From assembly GCA_016869765.1 (NCBI GenBank), contig VGES01000036.1:1-37491 (forward strand): 37,491 nucleotides of DNA, given 5' to 3'. The position numbers and the translations under genes are program-made. Within the stretch, counting starts at the first letter, position 1. Each line of letters starts with the position of its first letter. A model generated the notes under the pieces. That model ran no database searches. It was not told the origin of the DNA and saw only the letters and a program-made list of their open reading frames with translations. This DNA comes from Alphaproteobacteria bacterium (GTDB lineage: Bacteria > Pseudomonadota > Alphaproteobacteria > SHVP01). Of this stretch, positions 1 to 7,651 are shown piece by piece.

Positions 1-47
1 GACTGAAAATCCGTGTGTCGCTGGTTCGATTCCGGCCCTGGGCACCA
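1..47 (+). tRNA. tRNA-Phe (GAA), 3' part only
   Basis: The window opens inside the anticodon stem. Visible parts are the loop CTGAAAA with anticodon GAA (5-7), a five-base variable loop (15-19), a T arm with loop TTCGATT and a five-pair stem (20-36, one G-T pair), the 3' acceptor strand, discriminator A44 and an encoded CCA at 45-47. The 5' half lies outside the window. No hairpin terminator follows, only a short pyrimidine-rich run at 48-57. Confidence 0.93.
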
Positions 48-101
48 TTTCTTTCCTCTGGCCGATCTCGGACCGAGCCCTGAGGGGCCAAGGAGTGGAC
101 C

Positions 102-491
102 ATGGCGAAGCGCACGGCCAAACAAATGATCGCCGCGATCGATCGCTATTTCGATTCGGTCGACAACAACGACGTGCCCGGGACGCTGTCGGTCATGACG
201 CCCGACTGCACGCTCACCGTAGTCACCGATCAGGCGACGTATCGGGGCCGGGACAGCGGCATCAAGCGCGTGTTCACGCGGCGTCTCGAATCCGTGGACA
301 AGGCCTGGCACGGCAACCGCCGCTACCATGTCGATCCTGCGGCCGGGACCGCGACCACGCGCTTCGACGTGCGTCGCCGCGGCAAGGACGGCAGCCGCAA
401 GACGATGGACAACATCAACTTCTTCGAGTTCCGGGGTACCAAGCTGCGGCGAATCTACGTGTGGATGAGCGGCACCAACACGCTCCGCTAG
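102..491 (+). CDS. SnoaL/NTF2-like small protein
   Basis: A 129-residue protein with the pattern of the SnoaL-like branch of the NTF2 superfamily. An N-terminal helix (AAIDRYFDSVDNND) is followed by a strand typical of the fold (PDCTLTV), a middle stretch with YRGRDSGI, and C-terminal strands (TMDNINFFEFRGTKLRRIYVWM). Such proteins form a cone-shaped pocket and may act as isomerases, hydrolases or ligand binders; which applies here cannot be told. The start at 102 is supported by AGGAG about seven bases upstream. It stands just after the tRNA and convergent with the DM13 gene. The overlapping +2 frame is Arg-rich and is a shadow. Confidence 0.75.
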   Translation: MAKRTAKQMIAAIDRYFDSVDNNDVPGTLSVMTPDCTLTVVTDQATYRGRDSGIKRVFTRRLESVDKAWHGNRRYHVDPAAGTATTRFDVRRRGKDGSRKTMDNINFFEFRGTKLRRIYVWMSGTNTLR

Positions 492-521
492 GTTCCAGAT
501 CAGGCACGAACGATCGGGCGA

Positions 522-1013
522 TCAGCCGCCGGTCCGGGCGGATCGGTGAGCCAGTCGGGCCGGCGAAAACAGCACCCCCACCGATCGGCACCAGATCACG
601 ACGCTGCCGACCGCTTCGAGCGGCACGTCGTCGGGCACCTCGTAGCGTTGCCGACCGGTCGTTGCCTTCAACGGTCCGATCGCGAGGGCGCCGCCGGTCA
701 GGAAATCCTCGGCACTGCGCACCTCGGCTCGCTCGACCAGGTACACGACGAGATCGGGCCCCGCGGCGACCGCGAAGTCATCCCCGAACTCGACGGATTG
801 ACGGTTGCCCTCGCGCCGGACGATGACGGAGCCACGACCCCAATGAAGCGTGTCGCTCGGATCGACATGGATGAACCGACCGTGGGCGACATCCATTCCA
901 GTGGCTGTGGTGGCGCTGGCCGAATCGATCGTGACCATGGCCAAGCCGAGGCCAAGCCACGTCAGGATCGTGCGGCGCGTGACAGACGGGCGATTGGGCA
1001 GTGCAGGCACCAT
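522..1013 (-). CDS. Exported DM13-domain protein
   Basis: A 163-residue protein with an N-terminal export signal (VTRRTILTWLGLGLAMVTI then an ASA cleavage-like site near residue 34). The twin Arg could mean Tat export, though the motif is not a full Tat consensus. The mature part matches the DM13 domain: GRFIHVDPSDTLHWGRGSV, then SVEFGDDFAVAAGPDLVVYL and a closing strand with SVVIWCRSVGVLFSPARL. DM13 domains are thought to bind redox groups or act as extracellular electron-transfer or adhesion modules. A single Cys lies in the last strand (IWC), as in many members. The gene is alone and convergent with the SnoaL-like gene. Confidence 0.75.
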   Translation of the reverse strand: MVPALPNRPSVTRRTILTWLGLGLAMVTIDSASATTATGMDVAHGRFIHVDPSDTLHWGRGSVIVRREGNRQSVEFGDDFAVAAGPDLVVYLVERAEVRSAEDFLTGGALAIGPLKATTGRQRYEVPDDVPLEAVGSVVIWCRSVGVLFSPARLAHRSARTGG

Positions 1014-1129
1014 CCGACCTCAAGATGTTGGTGCGCACAGGCCGAAACGCAACCGGCGATGACGTCGAATTGATGGGCGGACCGCGGGTGGGTCCCAGGT
1101 TGCGTCCGGCAAGACCCAGGCAAAACGCC

Positions 1130-1852
1130 CTACCAGGGCAGTTCCTCGCCGTTCCAGGTCATATAACGTCCCGACATCGCGAGATCGGCGCGCTCCAGCA
1201 GGGCGACAATGCCGGTGGTGCTTTCGTCGACGCTGAGCGGTGCCTTGGCCGAGTTCATGTCGGTGCGAACGGCGCCCGGGTGCAGCGCAAAACACGTGAT
1301 GCCACGGGGCCTAAGCTCGGCCGCCATGCCGCGCATCATCTGGTTCACCGCGGCCTTGGCCGTGCGGTAGTGGTGCCAGCGGCCGGACGTGATCAGTTCG
1401 ACCGAGCCCATGATCGAGGTCGTGGTGATGATCACCTTGCGCTCGCTCCGCGCCACGGAATCGATCAGGGCTTCGGCGATCTTCATCGGCGCCACGACAT
1501 TGACTTGGAAGACCTTGGTCCAGTCCTCGACATCGGTTTGACCAAAATCCTGGAAACGGTCGGCCGGATCGAAGCGACGCTGCGCCATGTTCATGACCCC
1601 GGCGTTGTTGAGCAGCACGTCGATGGATCGATCCTTGAACGCCGCACCCAACCGCGTGATGGCGGCAAAATCGAGCAACTCGAGCTGGTGCAGTGTCAGC
1701 TGGCCGGAATGTCGGCCTGCCAAATCCTCGAGTTTCTTGGCGGAAGCCGGGGCGCGGCAGGTGGCGTGAACCTGCCATCCCTTGGCGAGGGTGCGCTCGA
1801 CGATCCCCAAACCGATTCCGCGGTTGGCGCCGGTGATGAACAACGTGGGCAT
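1130..1852 (-). CDS. Short-chain dehydrogenase/reductase (C-factor-like)
   Basis: A 240-residue classical SDR. The Rossmann cofactor motif TGANRGIG is at residues 7-14, NNAG at 82-85, a Ser in the ITTTSIMGS strand near 146, and the catalytic Tyr-Lys pair Y162-x3-K166 (YRTAK). Length and the N-terminal TGANRGIG resemble the C-factor/CsgA-like SDR branch. Substrate unknown. The start at 1852 was chosen over an upstream in-frame codon at 1903 because AGGAG lies about seven bases before it and the protein then begins two residues before the first beta strand. It is divergent from the small gene at 1966. A second SDR of the same type lies at 16718-17461. Confidence 0.88.
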   Translation of the reverse strand: MPTLFITGANRGIGLGIVERTLAKGWQVHATCRAPASAKKLEDLAGRHSGQLTLHQLELLDFAAITRLGAAFKDRSIDVLLNNAGVMNMAQRRFDPADRFQDFGQTDVEDWTKVFQVNVVAPMKIAEALIDSVARSERKVIITTTSIMGSVELITSGRWHHYRTAKAAVNQMMRGMAAELRPRGITCFALHPGAVRTDMNSAKAPLSVDESTTGIVALLERADLAMSGRYMTWNGEELPW

Positions 1853-1931
1853 GGGGTTCTCCTGCGGACGTCGAAGCTTAGTGATCCCAGGGGCCAGGTG
1901 CACGGGCCGTCCACGGGTCGATCGCGGCCGG

Positions 1932-1959
1932 TTGAATTGTTTACCGACGGGTTTACAAT
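1932..1959 (+). promoter_or_regulatory. Sigma-70-type promoter for the gene at 1966
   Basis: TTGAAT (1932-1937), a 16-base spacer and TACAAT (1954-1959). The expected transcription start falls on or next to the ATG at 1966, so the mRNA would be leaderless or nearly so. The direct repeat GTTTAC overlaps the spacer and -10. Inferred from sequence only. Confidence 0.55.
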
Positions 1960-1965
1960 AGAACG

Positions 1966-2271
1966 ATGAAAGCCATTCGCGTCCAATACACCGTCAAGGC
2001 GGAATACGCGGCGCAAAACCGCCGCAACATCGCGTCCGTGATGGAGGAACTCCGTGCGCTCGGCGATACGGGCTGCCGCTACGCCTCGTATTGCCTGGCC
2101 GACGGCAAGACCTTCATGCATCTCGTGCACTATCGCTCGACCGACGCCGAGAAATTCCCCGGCAGCCTTGCTTCGTTCAAGCGCTTCCAGGAAGGGCTCA
2201 AAGGGAACCTCGAGATTCCCCCCAAGCCCGAGACGCTCGACCTCGCCGATAGCTCGTTCGACATTTTCTGA
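1966..2271 (+). CDS. Small ABM-like (dimeric alpha-beta barrel) protein
   Basis: A 101-residue protein starting MKAIRVQYTVKAEY, then a helix (NRRNIASVMEELRAL), a strand pair (CRYASYCLADGKTFMHLVHY) and another helix (SLASFKRFQEGLKG). This order fits the ferredoxin-like fold of the antibiotic-biosynthesis-monooxygenase/dimeric alpha-beta barrel superfamily. The match is at fold level only, and no catalytic residue can be assigned. No Shine-Dalgarno sequence precedes the ATG; instead a good -10 element ends six bases upstream, which suggests leaderless translation. It is convergent with the RidA gene, 18 bases apart, and divergent from the SDR. Confidence 0.65.
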   Translation: MKAIRVQYTVKAEYAAQNRRNIASVMEELRALGDTGCRYASYCLADGKTFMHLVHYRSTDAEKFPGSLASFKRFQEGLKGNLEIPPKPETLDLADSSFDIF

Positions 2272-2289
2272 TCGGCGAGTCGAACGCGG

Positions 2290-2703
2290 TCAGGTCCTGA
2301 TCTCGCCCTCGACCAGCGCCACGGCCTCGATCTCGATCATCGCTTCGCGACTGACGAAGCGGTTGACCTCGACGATCGTGCCGGCCGGGTAAGGCAGCGA
2401 GAGATACCGCTTCTTGATCGCCGACCAGGTGGCGACATGGGTGAGGTCGGTGACGAACGTGGTCGTCTTGACCACCTTGCGCAGGTCCGATCCCGCCGCC
2501 TCGAGGATCCGACGGATGTTGGCGAAGGCCTGATGCACCTGCGCCGCGAAGTCGCCAGGCCCGACGATCTTGCCGTCGCGACCCATCGCGACCTGACCCG
2601 AGAGGAACAACAGGTTGCCGCAGCGGATCGCGGCCGACAGGGCCACCGAATCGCGACGCGAGTCGCCCGGCAACGTGACGCGATAGGCATCGGTATTGGG
2701 CAT
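2290..2703 (-). CDS. RidA family (YjgF/YER057c/UK114) protein
   Basis: A 137-residue RidA-family protein. Family marks are [20 protein letters not shown] near the N-terminus, [20 protein letters not shown] in the middle, and the C-terminal block [25 protein letters not shown]. RidA proteins deaminate reactive enamine/imine intermediates made by PLP enzymes; relatives of this length have varied roles. The usual Arg of true RidA (PxRxxxxV block) is not evident: the block reads PAGTIVEV, so this may belong to the Rid subfamilies without deaminase activity. The start at 2703 has GGAGG five bases upstream. It is divergent from infA. Confidence 0.88.
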   Translation of the reverse strand: MPNTDAYRVTLPGDSRRDSVALSAAIRCGNLLFLSGQVAMGRDGKIVGPGDFAAQVHQAFANIRRILEAAGSDLRKVVKTTTFVTDLTHVATWSAIKKRYLSLPYPAGTIVEVNRFVSREAMIEIEAVALVEGEIRT

Positions 2704-2756
2704 GGACACCTCCGCCGTGCAGTATCCGGCAAAGCGCGCGTCGACACGAATGGTCG

Positions 2757-2785
2757 TTTACCCGCCACCGGGGCGCGGCTAGGAT
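2757..2785 (+). promoter_or_regulatory. Probable infA promoter
   Basis: TTTACC (2757-2762), a 17-base spacer and TAGGAT (2780-2785), 26 bases before the infA ATG. Each hexamer matches four of six consensus bases. TAGGAT or close variants recur at similar distances before several other genes here. Confidence 0.4.
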
Positions 2786-2811
2786 GCCGCCCGCAACCGC
2801 TAGGGCCTGGG

Positions 2812-3090
2812 ATGGCAAAAGAATCGCTGATCGAGTTCGACGGAACGGTGACCGAAGTGTTGCCCGACTCGCGCTTCCGCGTGAAGCTCGACAACGGCCA
2901 CGAAACGATGGCCTATGCCTCGGGTCGGGTGAAGAAGAACCGCATCCGCATCATCGCCGGCGATCGCGTCCACATCGAGATGACGCCCTACGACCTGACC
3001 AAGGGTCGGATCGTGTTCCGACAGAACGACGAGCGCGGCGGCCCGCCGCCGGCCTCGAGCCGCGGCAACCCCCAGTTTCGTCGGCGTTAA
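2812..3090 (+). CDS. infA: Translation initiation factor IF-1 with C-terminal tail
   Basis: A 92-residue protein whose first 72 or so residues are a complete S1-type OB fold: [40 protein letters not shown], then [22 protein letters not shown]-1 binds the ribosomal A site with IF-2 and IF-3 during initiation. Usual bacterial IF-1 ends shortly after the RIVFR strand. Here about 20 more residues follow, rich in Gly, Pro, Ser and Arg ([19 protein letters not shown]). Tails of this kind are seen in extra or alternative IF-1 copies in some proteobacteria. No purine-rich site lies close before the ATG. It stands alone, divergent from ridA. Confidence 0.93.
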   Translation: MAKESLIEFDGTVTEVLPDSRFRVKLDNGHETMAYASGRVKKNRIRIIAGDRVHIEMTPYDLTKGRIVFRQNDERGGPPPASSRGNPQFRRR

Positions 3091-3105
3091 GCGGGTCGTT
3101 ACGCG

Positions 3106-3291
3106 GCCTGGCGCGGTGTCGGCGATAAGCCCGGCGCGTGCTTGGCGTTCGAGGTGAGCGACGAGACCGGCGGGCCATTGCAGCCGGTGGGCGAGGGCGT
3201 CTAGGAAAGCCCGTTCCGCCGCCTGATCGGGGTCGATCGCCATTCGCGCCGCGCGGTAAAGATTGCGCGTGCGGCAATCGAGACGCCGCAT
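3106..3291 (-). pseudogene. Decayed C-terminal fragment of a DUF533-type (YebE/TerB-like) protein
   Basis: On the minus strand the frame through 3243 reads AIDPDQAAERAFLDALAHRL followed by QWPAGLVAHLERQARAG. This matches my recollection of the C-terminal signature of DUF533 proteins (AIDPDxPAERxYLxxLAxRL, then LPPGLVxHLExQ). The N-terminal two thirds are missing: upstream of about 3291 the sequence runs into the DMT transporter leader. After LERQ the frame has no stop near the expected end, while a neighbouring frame gives a plausible end (RQAA, stop near 3099). I read this as a remnant rather than a gene. An ATG exists at 3243 but has no ribosome site. Confidence 0.5.
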
Positions 3292-3341
3292 TGAACTCAA
3301 GGTCGTGCTAGAGACGGCGCCTCCTCCGGACACCCTCCCTC

Positions 3342-4274
3342 ATGGCAACGACTCCGGCCGCCAGCGGCCAAAATCTCAACGCCGGCGACCTCGCGATCTA
3401 CAGCGTCCTGGTGCTGATCTGGGGCGCCTCGTTCCTGTTCATCGAGTACCAGCTCGGCGTGGTCGCGCCCGAAGTGTCGATCTTCTATCGCTACGTCCTC
3501 ACCGTGGTGATGATGGTCGCCCTGTGCCTGTGGCGCCGCGAGCCCATGCGTTTTCCTTGGCGCATGCACGGCCGGTTCGTGCTGCTCGGACTGACGTTCT
3601 TTTCGATCAACTACAACTTGATCTACCAAGGGCAGACCCATCTCACGAGCGGTTTGGCGGCCATTCTCTTCACGATGTGCCTGTTCTTCACGACGCTGAA
3701 CGCAAGGCTGTTTCTCGGCCATCCGATGAGCGGCCAGGTCCTCCTCGGTGGCCTGGTCGGATTGGCTGGGCTGCTGATGATCTTCTCGGATTCGCTGTTT
3801 GCCACTGCCATCGATCACGAACTCACGGTCGGCGCGTTGTTCATGTTGGGCGCCGGCTATTTCGTGTCGATCGCCAATGTGCTCACCGCCAAGTTGGCGC
3901 AACTGAAGGTGCCCTCGATTGCGGCCAACACCTGGGGCATGTTCTACGGACTTCTGGTCAATGCGGCGATCGCGTTGGTCGGCGGTGCCCCGTTCAATTT
4001 CGACTGGCGCCCGGGGTACGTCGTTTCTCTCGTCTATCTCACCGTGTTTTCGACCATGGTGGGCTTCGTCCTCTACTTCGTGCTCGTGCGACGGATCGGG
4101 TCGGCGCGCGCCAGCTATTTCACGCTGCTGGCGCCCTTCGTCGCCGTGGTGTTGTCGGCGCTTGTCGAAGGCATGGCGATCACGCCGGCCCTGATCCTCG
4201 GTGGCCTCGCCGTGTTGGCCGGGAACTTCCTGGCGATGCGCGGGGCGCGGGCGCCGGCTACTGGGTCGGCCTGA
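3342..4274 (+). CDS. EamA/DMT-superfamily transporter
   Basis: A 310-residue inner-membrane protein with about ten hydrophobic segments in two five-helix EamA repeats. The first starts DLAIYSVLVLIWGASFLFIE, which is the typical first helix with WG-SF. The second covers residues about 165-300, with GALFMLGAGYFVSIANVL near its start and APFVAVVLSALVEG as the characteristic second-repeat block. Such proteins export small metabolites such as amino acids or purines; the substrate is not predictable. Its leader is pyrimidine-rich (CCTCCTCC, CCCTCCCT) with no Shine-Dalgarno site, which is unusual here. It converges with the HIT gene. Confidence 0.88.
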   Translation: MATTPAASGQNLNAGDLAIYSVLVLIWGASFLFIEYQLGVVAPEVSIFYRYVLTVVMMVALCLWRREPMRFPWRMHGRFVLLGLTFFSINYNLIYQGQTHLTSGLAAILFTMCLFFTTLNARLFLGHPMSGQVLLGGLVGLAGLLMIFSDSLFATAIDHELTVGALFMLGAGYFVSIANVLTAKLAQLKVPSIAANTWGMFYGLLVNAAIALVGGAPFNFDWRPGYVVSLVYLTVFSTMVGFVLYFVLVRRIGSARASYFTLLAPFVAVVLSALVEGMAITPALILGGLAVLAGNFLAMRGARAPATGSA

Positions 4275-4384
4275 CGCCGTCTTTGCTCACCTGGATCCCG
4301 ACTGGTTGACGGTTTCGGGCACGTCGACCTCGATCACGCGGCGTCGCGATGCGCGATCCTGAGCCGGGATCAGCCGTCTATGCC

Positions 4385-4406
4385 ACGCACACGCGTTCGT
4401 GTGCGT
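4385..4406. terminator. Strong hairpin between convergent genes
   Basis: A perfect nine-pair stem with a four-base loop (ACGCACACG, CGTT, CGTGTGCGT) starting three bases beyond the stop of the HIT gene on the minus strand. It lies in the 135-base gap between the DMT and HIT genes. There is no T run on either side, so it may act as an mRNA 3' end stabiliser or a factor-assisted terminator rather than a classic intrinsic one. Confidence 0.5.
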
Positions 4407-4409
4407 CGC

Positions 4410-4820
4410 TCACAGCCCAAGGGCGCCGCGGAGAGTCGCCATCATGCTGCGCCTCGCGTCCTCGACGTAGGGCCGCGGCGCGGCGAATCCCCACACGGGC
4501 TTGGGCCATGCCGGATCGGTGGCAAAACGGGCGACGACGTGCACGTGGAGCTGGGGCACGGAGTTCCCGATGGCTCCGATATTGAGTTTGTCGGGCTCGG
4601 CCGTCGCGCGGAGGGCGCGGGCGGCCCGATCGATCTCACGCCAGGCGACCAAGCGATCCTCGTCGTCGAGGTCGATCAGTTCGCGAACGCCCGAGCGTCG
4701 GGGCACGAGCACGAGCCACGGGTAGGTCCTGTCGTTCATGAGCAAGACCCGGGACAACGGCCAATCGCCGAGCCAAAACGTGTCGGCCGCCAACTGTGGA
4801 TGAAGGGCGAATTCTGTCAC
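4410..4820 (-). CDS. HIT-family nucleotide hydrolase/transferase
   Basis: A 136-residue HIT protein. The N-terminal half carries the family strand NDRTYPWLVLVPRRSGVREL, and the active-site block is NIGAIGNSVPQLHVHVVAR. The classic His-x-His-x-His motif appears here as Gln-Leu-His-Val-His-Val, so the first His is Gln while the nucleophilic second His and the third remain. This variant is familiar in small proteobacterial HIT proteins annotated as Ap4A-type hydrolases, so activity is likely. The start is GTG at 4820. A TAAGGT element ends about six bases upstream on the minus strand, so this gene too may have a very short or no leader. Confidence 0.88.
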   Translation of the reverse strand: MTEFALHPQLAADTFWLGDWPLSRVLLMNDRTYPWLVLVPRRSGVRELIDLDDEDRLVAWREIDRAARALRATAEPDKLNIGAIGNSVPQLHVHVVARFATDPAWPKPVWGFAAPRPYVEDARRSMMATLRGALGL

Positions 4821-4850
4821 GGGCCGACCTTAGCACCGGGACGCCCATGG

Positions 4851-4856
4851 TAGGAT
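4851..4856 (+). promoter_or_regulatory. Possible -10 element before the VOC gene
   Basis: TAGGAT, 19 bases before the ATG at 4876. The sequence 17 bases upstream (CCTTAG) is a poor -35. Supported mainly by recurrence of TAGGAT-like hexamers at comparable positions before infA, the pentapeptide gene and the acyl-CoA ligase. Confidence 0.3.
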
Positions 4857-4875
4857 CGCGGCCCGGGAGGGACCC

Positions 4876-5871
4876 ATGACCGACATCGTTGCGCCGAACG
4901 GCATACCCGTCAGCATTTGCGTGATCGGGACCGCCAACCTGGAGCGATCACTCGAGTTCTATCGCGATCTGCACGGCATGGACGCGAGCAAGCCCGTCGC
5001 CTGGAGCGGTCTGGCCTTCGAGACCCACTGGCACCTGCCCAAGGGCTCGAGCGCCACGGCGGTGCTGTTGCACGCCGGCCCGGATCCGGTCGGACGCATT
5101 CTGCTGCTCGACTTCCACGCCAAGCAGCGCGAGCTGATTCGCGGTCGCAATGTCGTCGGGCGGAGCTACGGCCTGTTCAACATCAACTTCTACACGGCCG
5201 ACATTTGGGGCGACTACCGCCGTTTCAGGGACAAGGGCTACGAGTTCTGGTCCGAACCCGTGCAACACGAGTTCAACGGCAACGTCGGCGCTCCGATCGA
5301 GGTCGTTTTCGAGGGACCCGATACGGTTCTGGTCAATTGGGTCGAATTGGCCGCCACCGACCCGAAGCAACGGATCGGCCAGATGCGAGCCTTCGTCGAC
5401 CAATACGGGCGAACGCGGACGGGCTTCACGCCCGTCGTCACCACGGCTTCGGTGATGCGCGACATCACGAGGTCGCGAACGTTCTATCAGCGCGTCTTCG
5501 ACATGGGCATCCACATCGATCAGGTGCTCGAATCCGAGGGGTACCGGCGCTTTCAGAAGGTGCCGCCGGGCGGCCGCACCCATGTCACGTTCATGCAGGG
5601 CAACCACATGTTCGGCAAGATCGCGACCTCGCAGCCGCTCAACTACGACATTCCCGACGTGGTGCCGCTCGCCGTCGCGCCCAACATCGGCTACATCGCC
5701 CAGAGTTTCCTCGTGCCCGACATGGCCGAGACCGAGCGGCGGTGCAAGGCGATGGCGGTCGAGGTCTACTCGCCGCGCATGGACATCGAGATTCCGGGCC
5801 TCGGCATGCGTCACGCGATGATCGTTCGCAACCCAGGTTCGGGCTGCCTGCAACAAGTGATCCAGGCCTGA
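4876..5871 (+). CDS. Two-domain VOC (glyoxalase/extradiol dioxygenase-like) protein, metal triad apparently absent
   Basis: A 331-residue protein with two VOC modules. The first opens PVSICVIGTANLERSLEFYR; the second opens PVVTTASVMRDITRSRTFYQ near residue 190. Length and two-module layout resemble type I extradiol dioxygenases (about 300 residues). Those need two His and one Glu in the C-terminal module. Here the positions expected to hold them read Thr (PVVTT), a Gln/Ser region (GYIAQSFLVPD) and Gln (GCLQQV), so the iron triad seems missing. It may bind a ligand without metal or use another ligand set. GGGAGG lies five bases before the ATG. It leads a co-directional set of four genes; the next start is eight bases beyond its stop. 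Confidence 0.75.
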   Translation: MTDIVAPNGIPVSICVIGTANLERSLEFYRDLHGMDASKPVAWSGLAFETHWHLPKGSSATAVLLHAGPDPVGRILLLDFHAKQRELIRGRNVVGRSYGLFNINFYTADIWGDYRRFRDKGYEFWSEPVQHEFNGNVGAPIEVVFEGPDTVLVNWVELAATDPKQRIGQMRAFVDQYGRTRTGFTPVVTTASVMRDITRSRTFYQRVFDMGIHIDQVLESEGYRRFQKVPPGGRTHVTFMQGNHMFGKIATSQPLNYDIPDVVPLAVAPNIGYIAQSFLVPDMAETERRCKAMAVEVYSPRMDIEIPGLGMRHAMIVRNPGSGCLQQVIQA

Positions 5872-5879
5872 GCGACCCG

Positions 5880-6674
5880 ATGATCCGCAAGCAATACATC
5901 GAGGGTCGCTACGGGCAGGTGCACGTCCGCCTCGTCAGGCCGCCGGCCGAGAAAACCCGGCCGCTCGTGTGCTTTCACCAGAGCCCGCTGTCGGGGCGCA
6001 TGTACGAGACGTTCATGACGGCCATCGGCGATGACCGCCGGGTGGTGGCACCCGACACCGTCGGGTTCGGTGAATCCGCGGCGGCCCCCCGATCTCTGAC
6101 CATCGCGGACTACGCGGAGGCCCATGGCGATGCCATCGATGCGCTGATCCAAGGGGAATTCGATGTCCTCGGCACCCATACCGGCGCTCGCATGGCCGTC
6201 GAGGTCGCGTTGCAGCGTCCCGACCAAGTGCGTCACGTCGTGCTCATCGGCTGTGCGGTCTACACCGAGGAGGAGCGGGCCAGGCAACGCGCGTGGACGG
6301 GGGCCTCGGCGCAGCCGACCGAAGGATCGGACGGCTCTCACCTGTTGCGCCTATGGCACAACTGGGCGCAGTTCCGTGGGCCTGGCGTGACCGATGCGAT
6401 GATCGATCGCTATATGGCGGACTCGCTTCGCCGGCGTGATCAGGTATCGGACGTCATGAAGGCGGTGTTCTCCCACGACATGACGCGTGTGGGCCTCGTT
6501 CGCTGCCCTGTCCTGGTGTTCAATGTTCGCGACGACATCTACGAGGCGACCAAGCGCGCCGAGCCCTTGCTCCAGCGCGGGCGCGTGGTCGACATGTCGC
6601 CGTCGGGCTTATGGTTGACGGAGACACGAACAGCCGAGGTCGTGGCGATGATCCGCGACCATCTGAGCCGCTGA
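5880..6674 (+). CDS. Alpha/beta hydrolase with His at the nucleophile position
   Basis: A 264-residue alpha/beta-hydrolase-fold protein. The oxyanion block is HQSP (33-36), the strand-helix turn PDTVGFGES follows (58-66), and the nucleophile elbow reads GTHTG (98-102), placing His100 where Ser, Asp or Cys is expected. The C-terminal strand VLVFNVRDD carries the usual acid, but the region where the catalytic His should be reads PSGLWLTET with no His. By comparison the fused hydrolase at 17580 keeps His there. This copy therefore lacks both nucleophile and catalytic base as normally defined. It shares the IEGRYGQ start block and DGSH motif with both domains of the fused protein. The ATG is eight bases beyond the VOC stop; the next gene starts nine bases after. 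Confidence 0.82.
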   Translation: MIRKQYIEGRYGQVHVRLVRPPAEKTRPLVCFHQSPLSGRMYETFMTAIGDDRRVVAPDTVGFGESAAAPRSLTIADYAEAHGDAIDALIQGEFDVLGTHTGARMAVEVALQRPDQVRHVVLIGCAVYTEEERARQRAWTGASAQPTEGSDGSHLLRLWHNWAQFRGPGVTDAMIDRYMADSLRRRDQVSDVMKAVFSHDMTRVGLVRCPVLVFNVRDDIYEATKRAEPLLQRGRVVDMSPSGLWLTETRTAEVVAMIRDHLSR

Positions 6675-6683
6675 TCGGGAGAG

Positions 6684-7649
6684 ATGGCCTTGGCCGCCAG
6701 CGCCCTTCAGGTCGTGACGTTGGGCGTGAGCGATCTCCGCGAATCGCTGCGCCTGTTTCACGATCTCATGGGGCTGCAAATCGACCGCGAGGCCGCTCTG
6801 CCCGAGGAACTGTTGCGGTTCTGGGGTGTTGCCGCAGGCGTATCGGCCCGCGCGGTCGAGCTCTCATGCGGCGGTTACCCGGTGGGGCGGCTCCGCCTGG
6901 TCGCGTTCGATCCGCCGGCGCGGCAAAGGGCGCGCGATGACCACGGCCCGGGCTGTCCGGATACCCCCTTCGATGTCGGTCCCAAGGCAATCGACTTCTA
7001 TGTTCGACCTCCGATCACCGATGCGGTGAAGGACATCGAAGGGGCCGGCTACCGGTTCCGCTCGGCGCCGATCCGCTATGAGATCGGACCCTACGAGAGC
7101 GAGGAACTTCTGTTCTCCGGGCCCGACAACACGCCGATCCTGATCATGATCGGGCACCGCCACCCCGAGAGTTCGCAACGGCGGCTGCCGCCGGGGGTGC
7201 GCTACAGCGAGGTCCCGACGGTGTCGATCCGTTGCGCCGACATCGCCGCGACGCGCCGCTTCTATGGTGAGGCCCTGGGCCTCCACTGCGGCACCGATGC
7301 CGAGGTGACCGACGAGTTTCGTGATCTCGCCTGTACGCTGACCGGCGTCCCCAAGGGATCGCGGCTGCACTTTCTCACCTACCAGAAGCAAGGTGAGCCG
7401 AGCGGCAAGACGCTGCTCATCCATCTGTTCGAGCGCACCGGACGGCGGCTGACCGATCGCATGCGGCCCGGCAATCTCGGCGTCACGCTTTACACCTATG
7501 AGGCGGACGATCTCGTCGGTTTGCGTGCGCGCCTGATGGCGGCGGGCGGAGCGATCGTGGCGGAGCCTGCTCACTGCGCTGGGCGACAGCGCATGTTGGT
7601 CAAAGGGCCGAACGAAGAACTTTTCGAGTTCCTCGAACAGGCAGGTTGA
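6684..7649 (+). CDS. Two-domain VOC protein, paralogue A
   Basis: A 321-residue two-module VOC protein. Module 1 begins LQVVTLGVSDLRESLRLFHD; module 2 begins VPTVSIRCADIAATRRFYGE near residue 185. It ends with GPNEELFEFLEQ, which keeps the terminal Glu of the VOC metal site, but the His expected at the first strand of module 2 and in the LGVTLYTYEADD strand are absent. It is clearly paralogous to the next gene: both carry GPKAIDFY, IRYEIGP, ESEELLFSGPD and GHRHP. GGGAGAG precedes the ATG. Its stop is two bases before the next start, so the pair is surely co-transcribed. Confidence 0.75.
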   Translation: MALAASALQVVTLGVSDLRESLRLFHDLMGLQIDREAALPEELLRFWGVAAGVSARAVELSCGGYPVGRLRLVAFDPPARQRARDDHGPGCPDTPFDVGPKAIDFYVRPPITDAVKDIEGAGYRFRSAPIRYEIGPYESEELLFSGPDNTPILIMIGHRHPESSQRRLPPGVRYSEVPTVSIRCADIAATRRFYGEALGLHCGTDAEVTDEFRDLACTLTGVPKGSRLHFLTYQKQGEPSGKTLLIHLFERTGRRLTDRMRPGNLGVTLYTYEADDLVGLRARLMAAGGAIVAEPAHCAGRQRMLVKGPNEELFEFLEQAG

Positions 7650-7651
7650 GG

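Noticed and set aside
95-826. 243-codon plus-strand frame overlapping the SnoaL-like and DM13 genes
   Set aside because: Arg/His-dominated composition typical of a +2 shadow of GC-rich genes; the two real genes explain the region.
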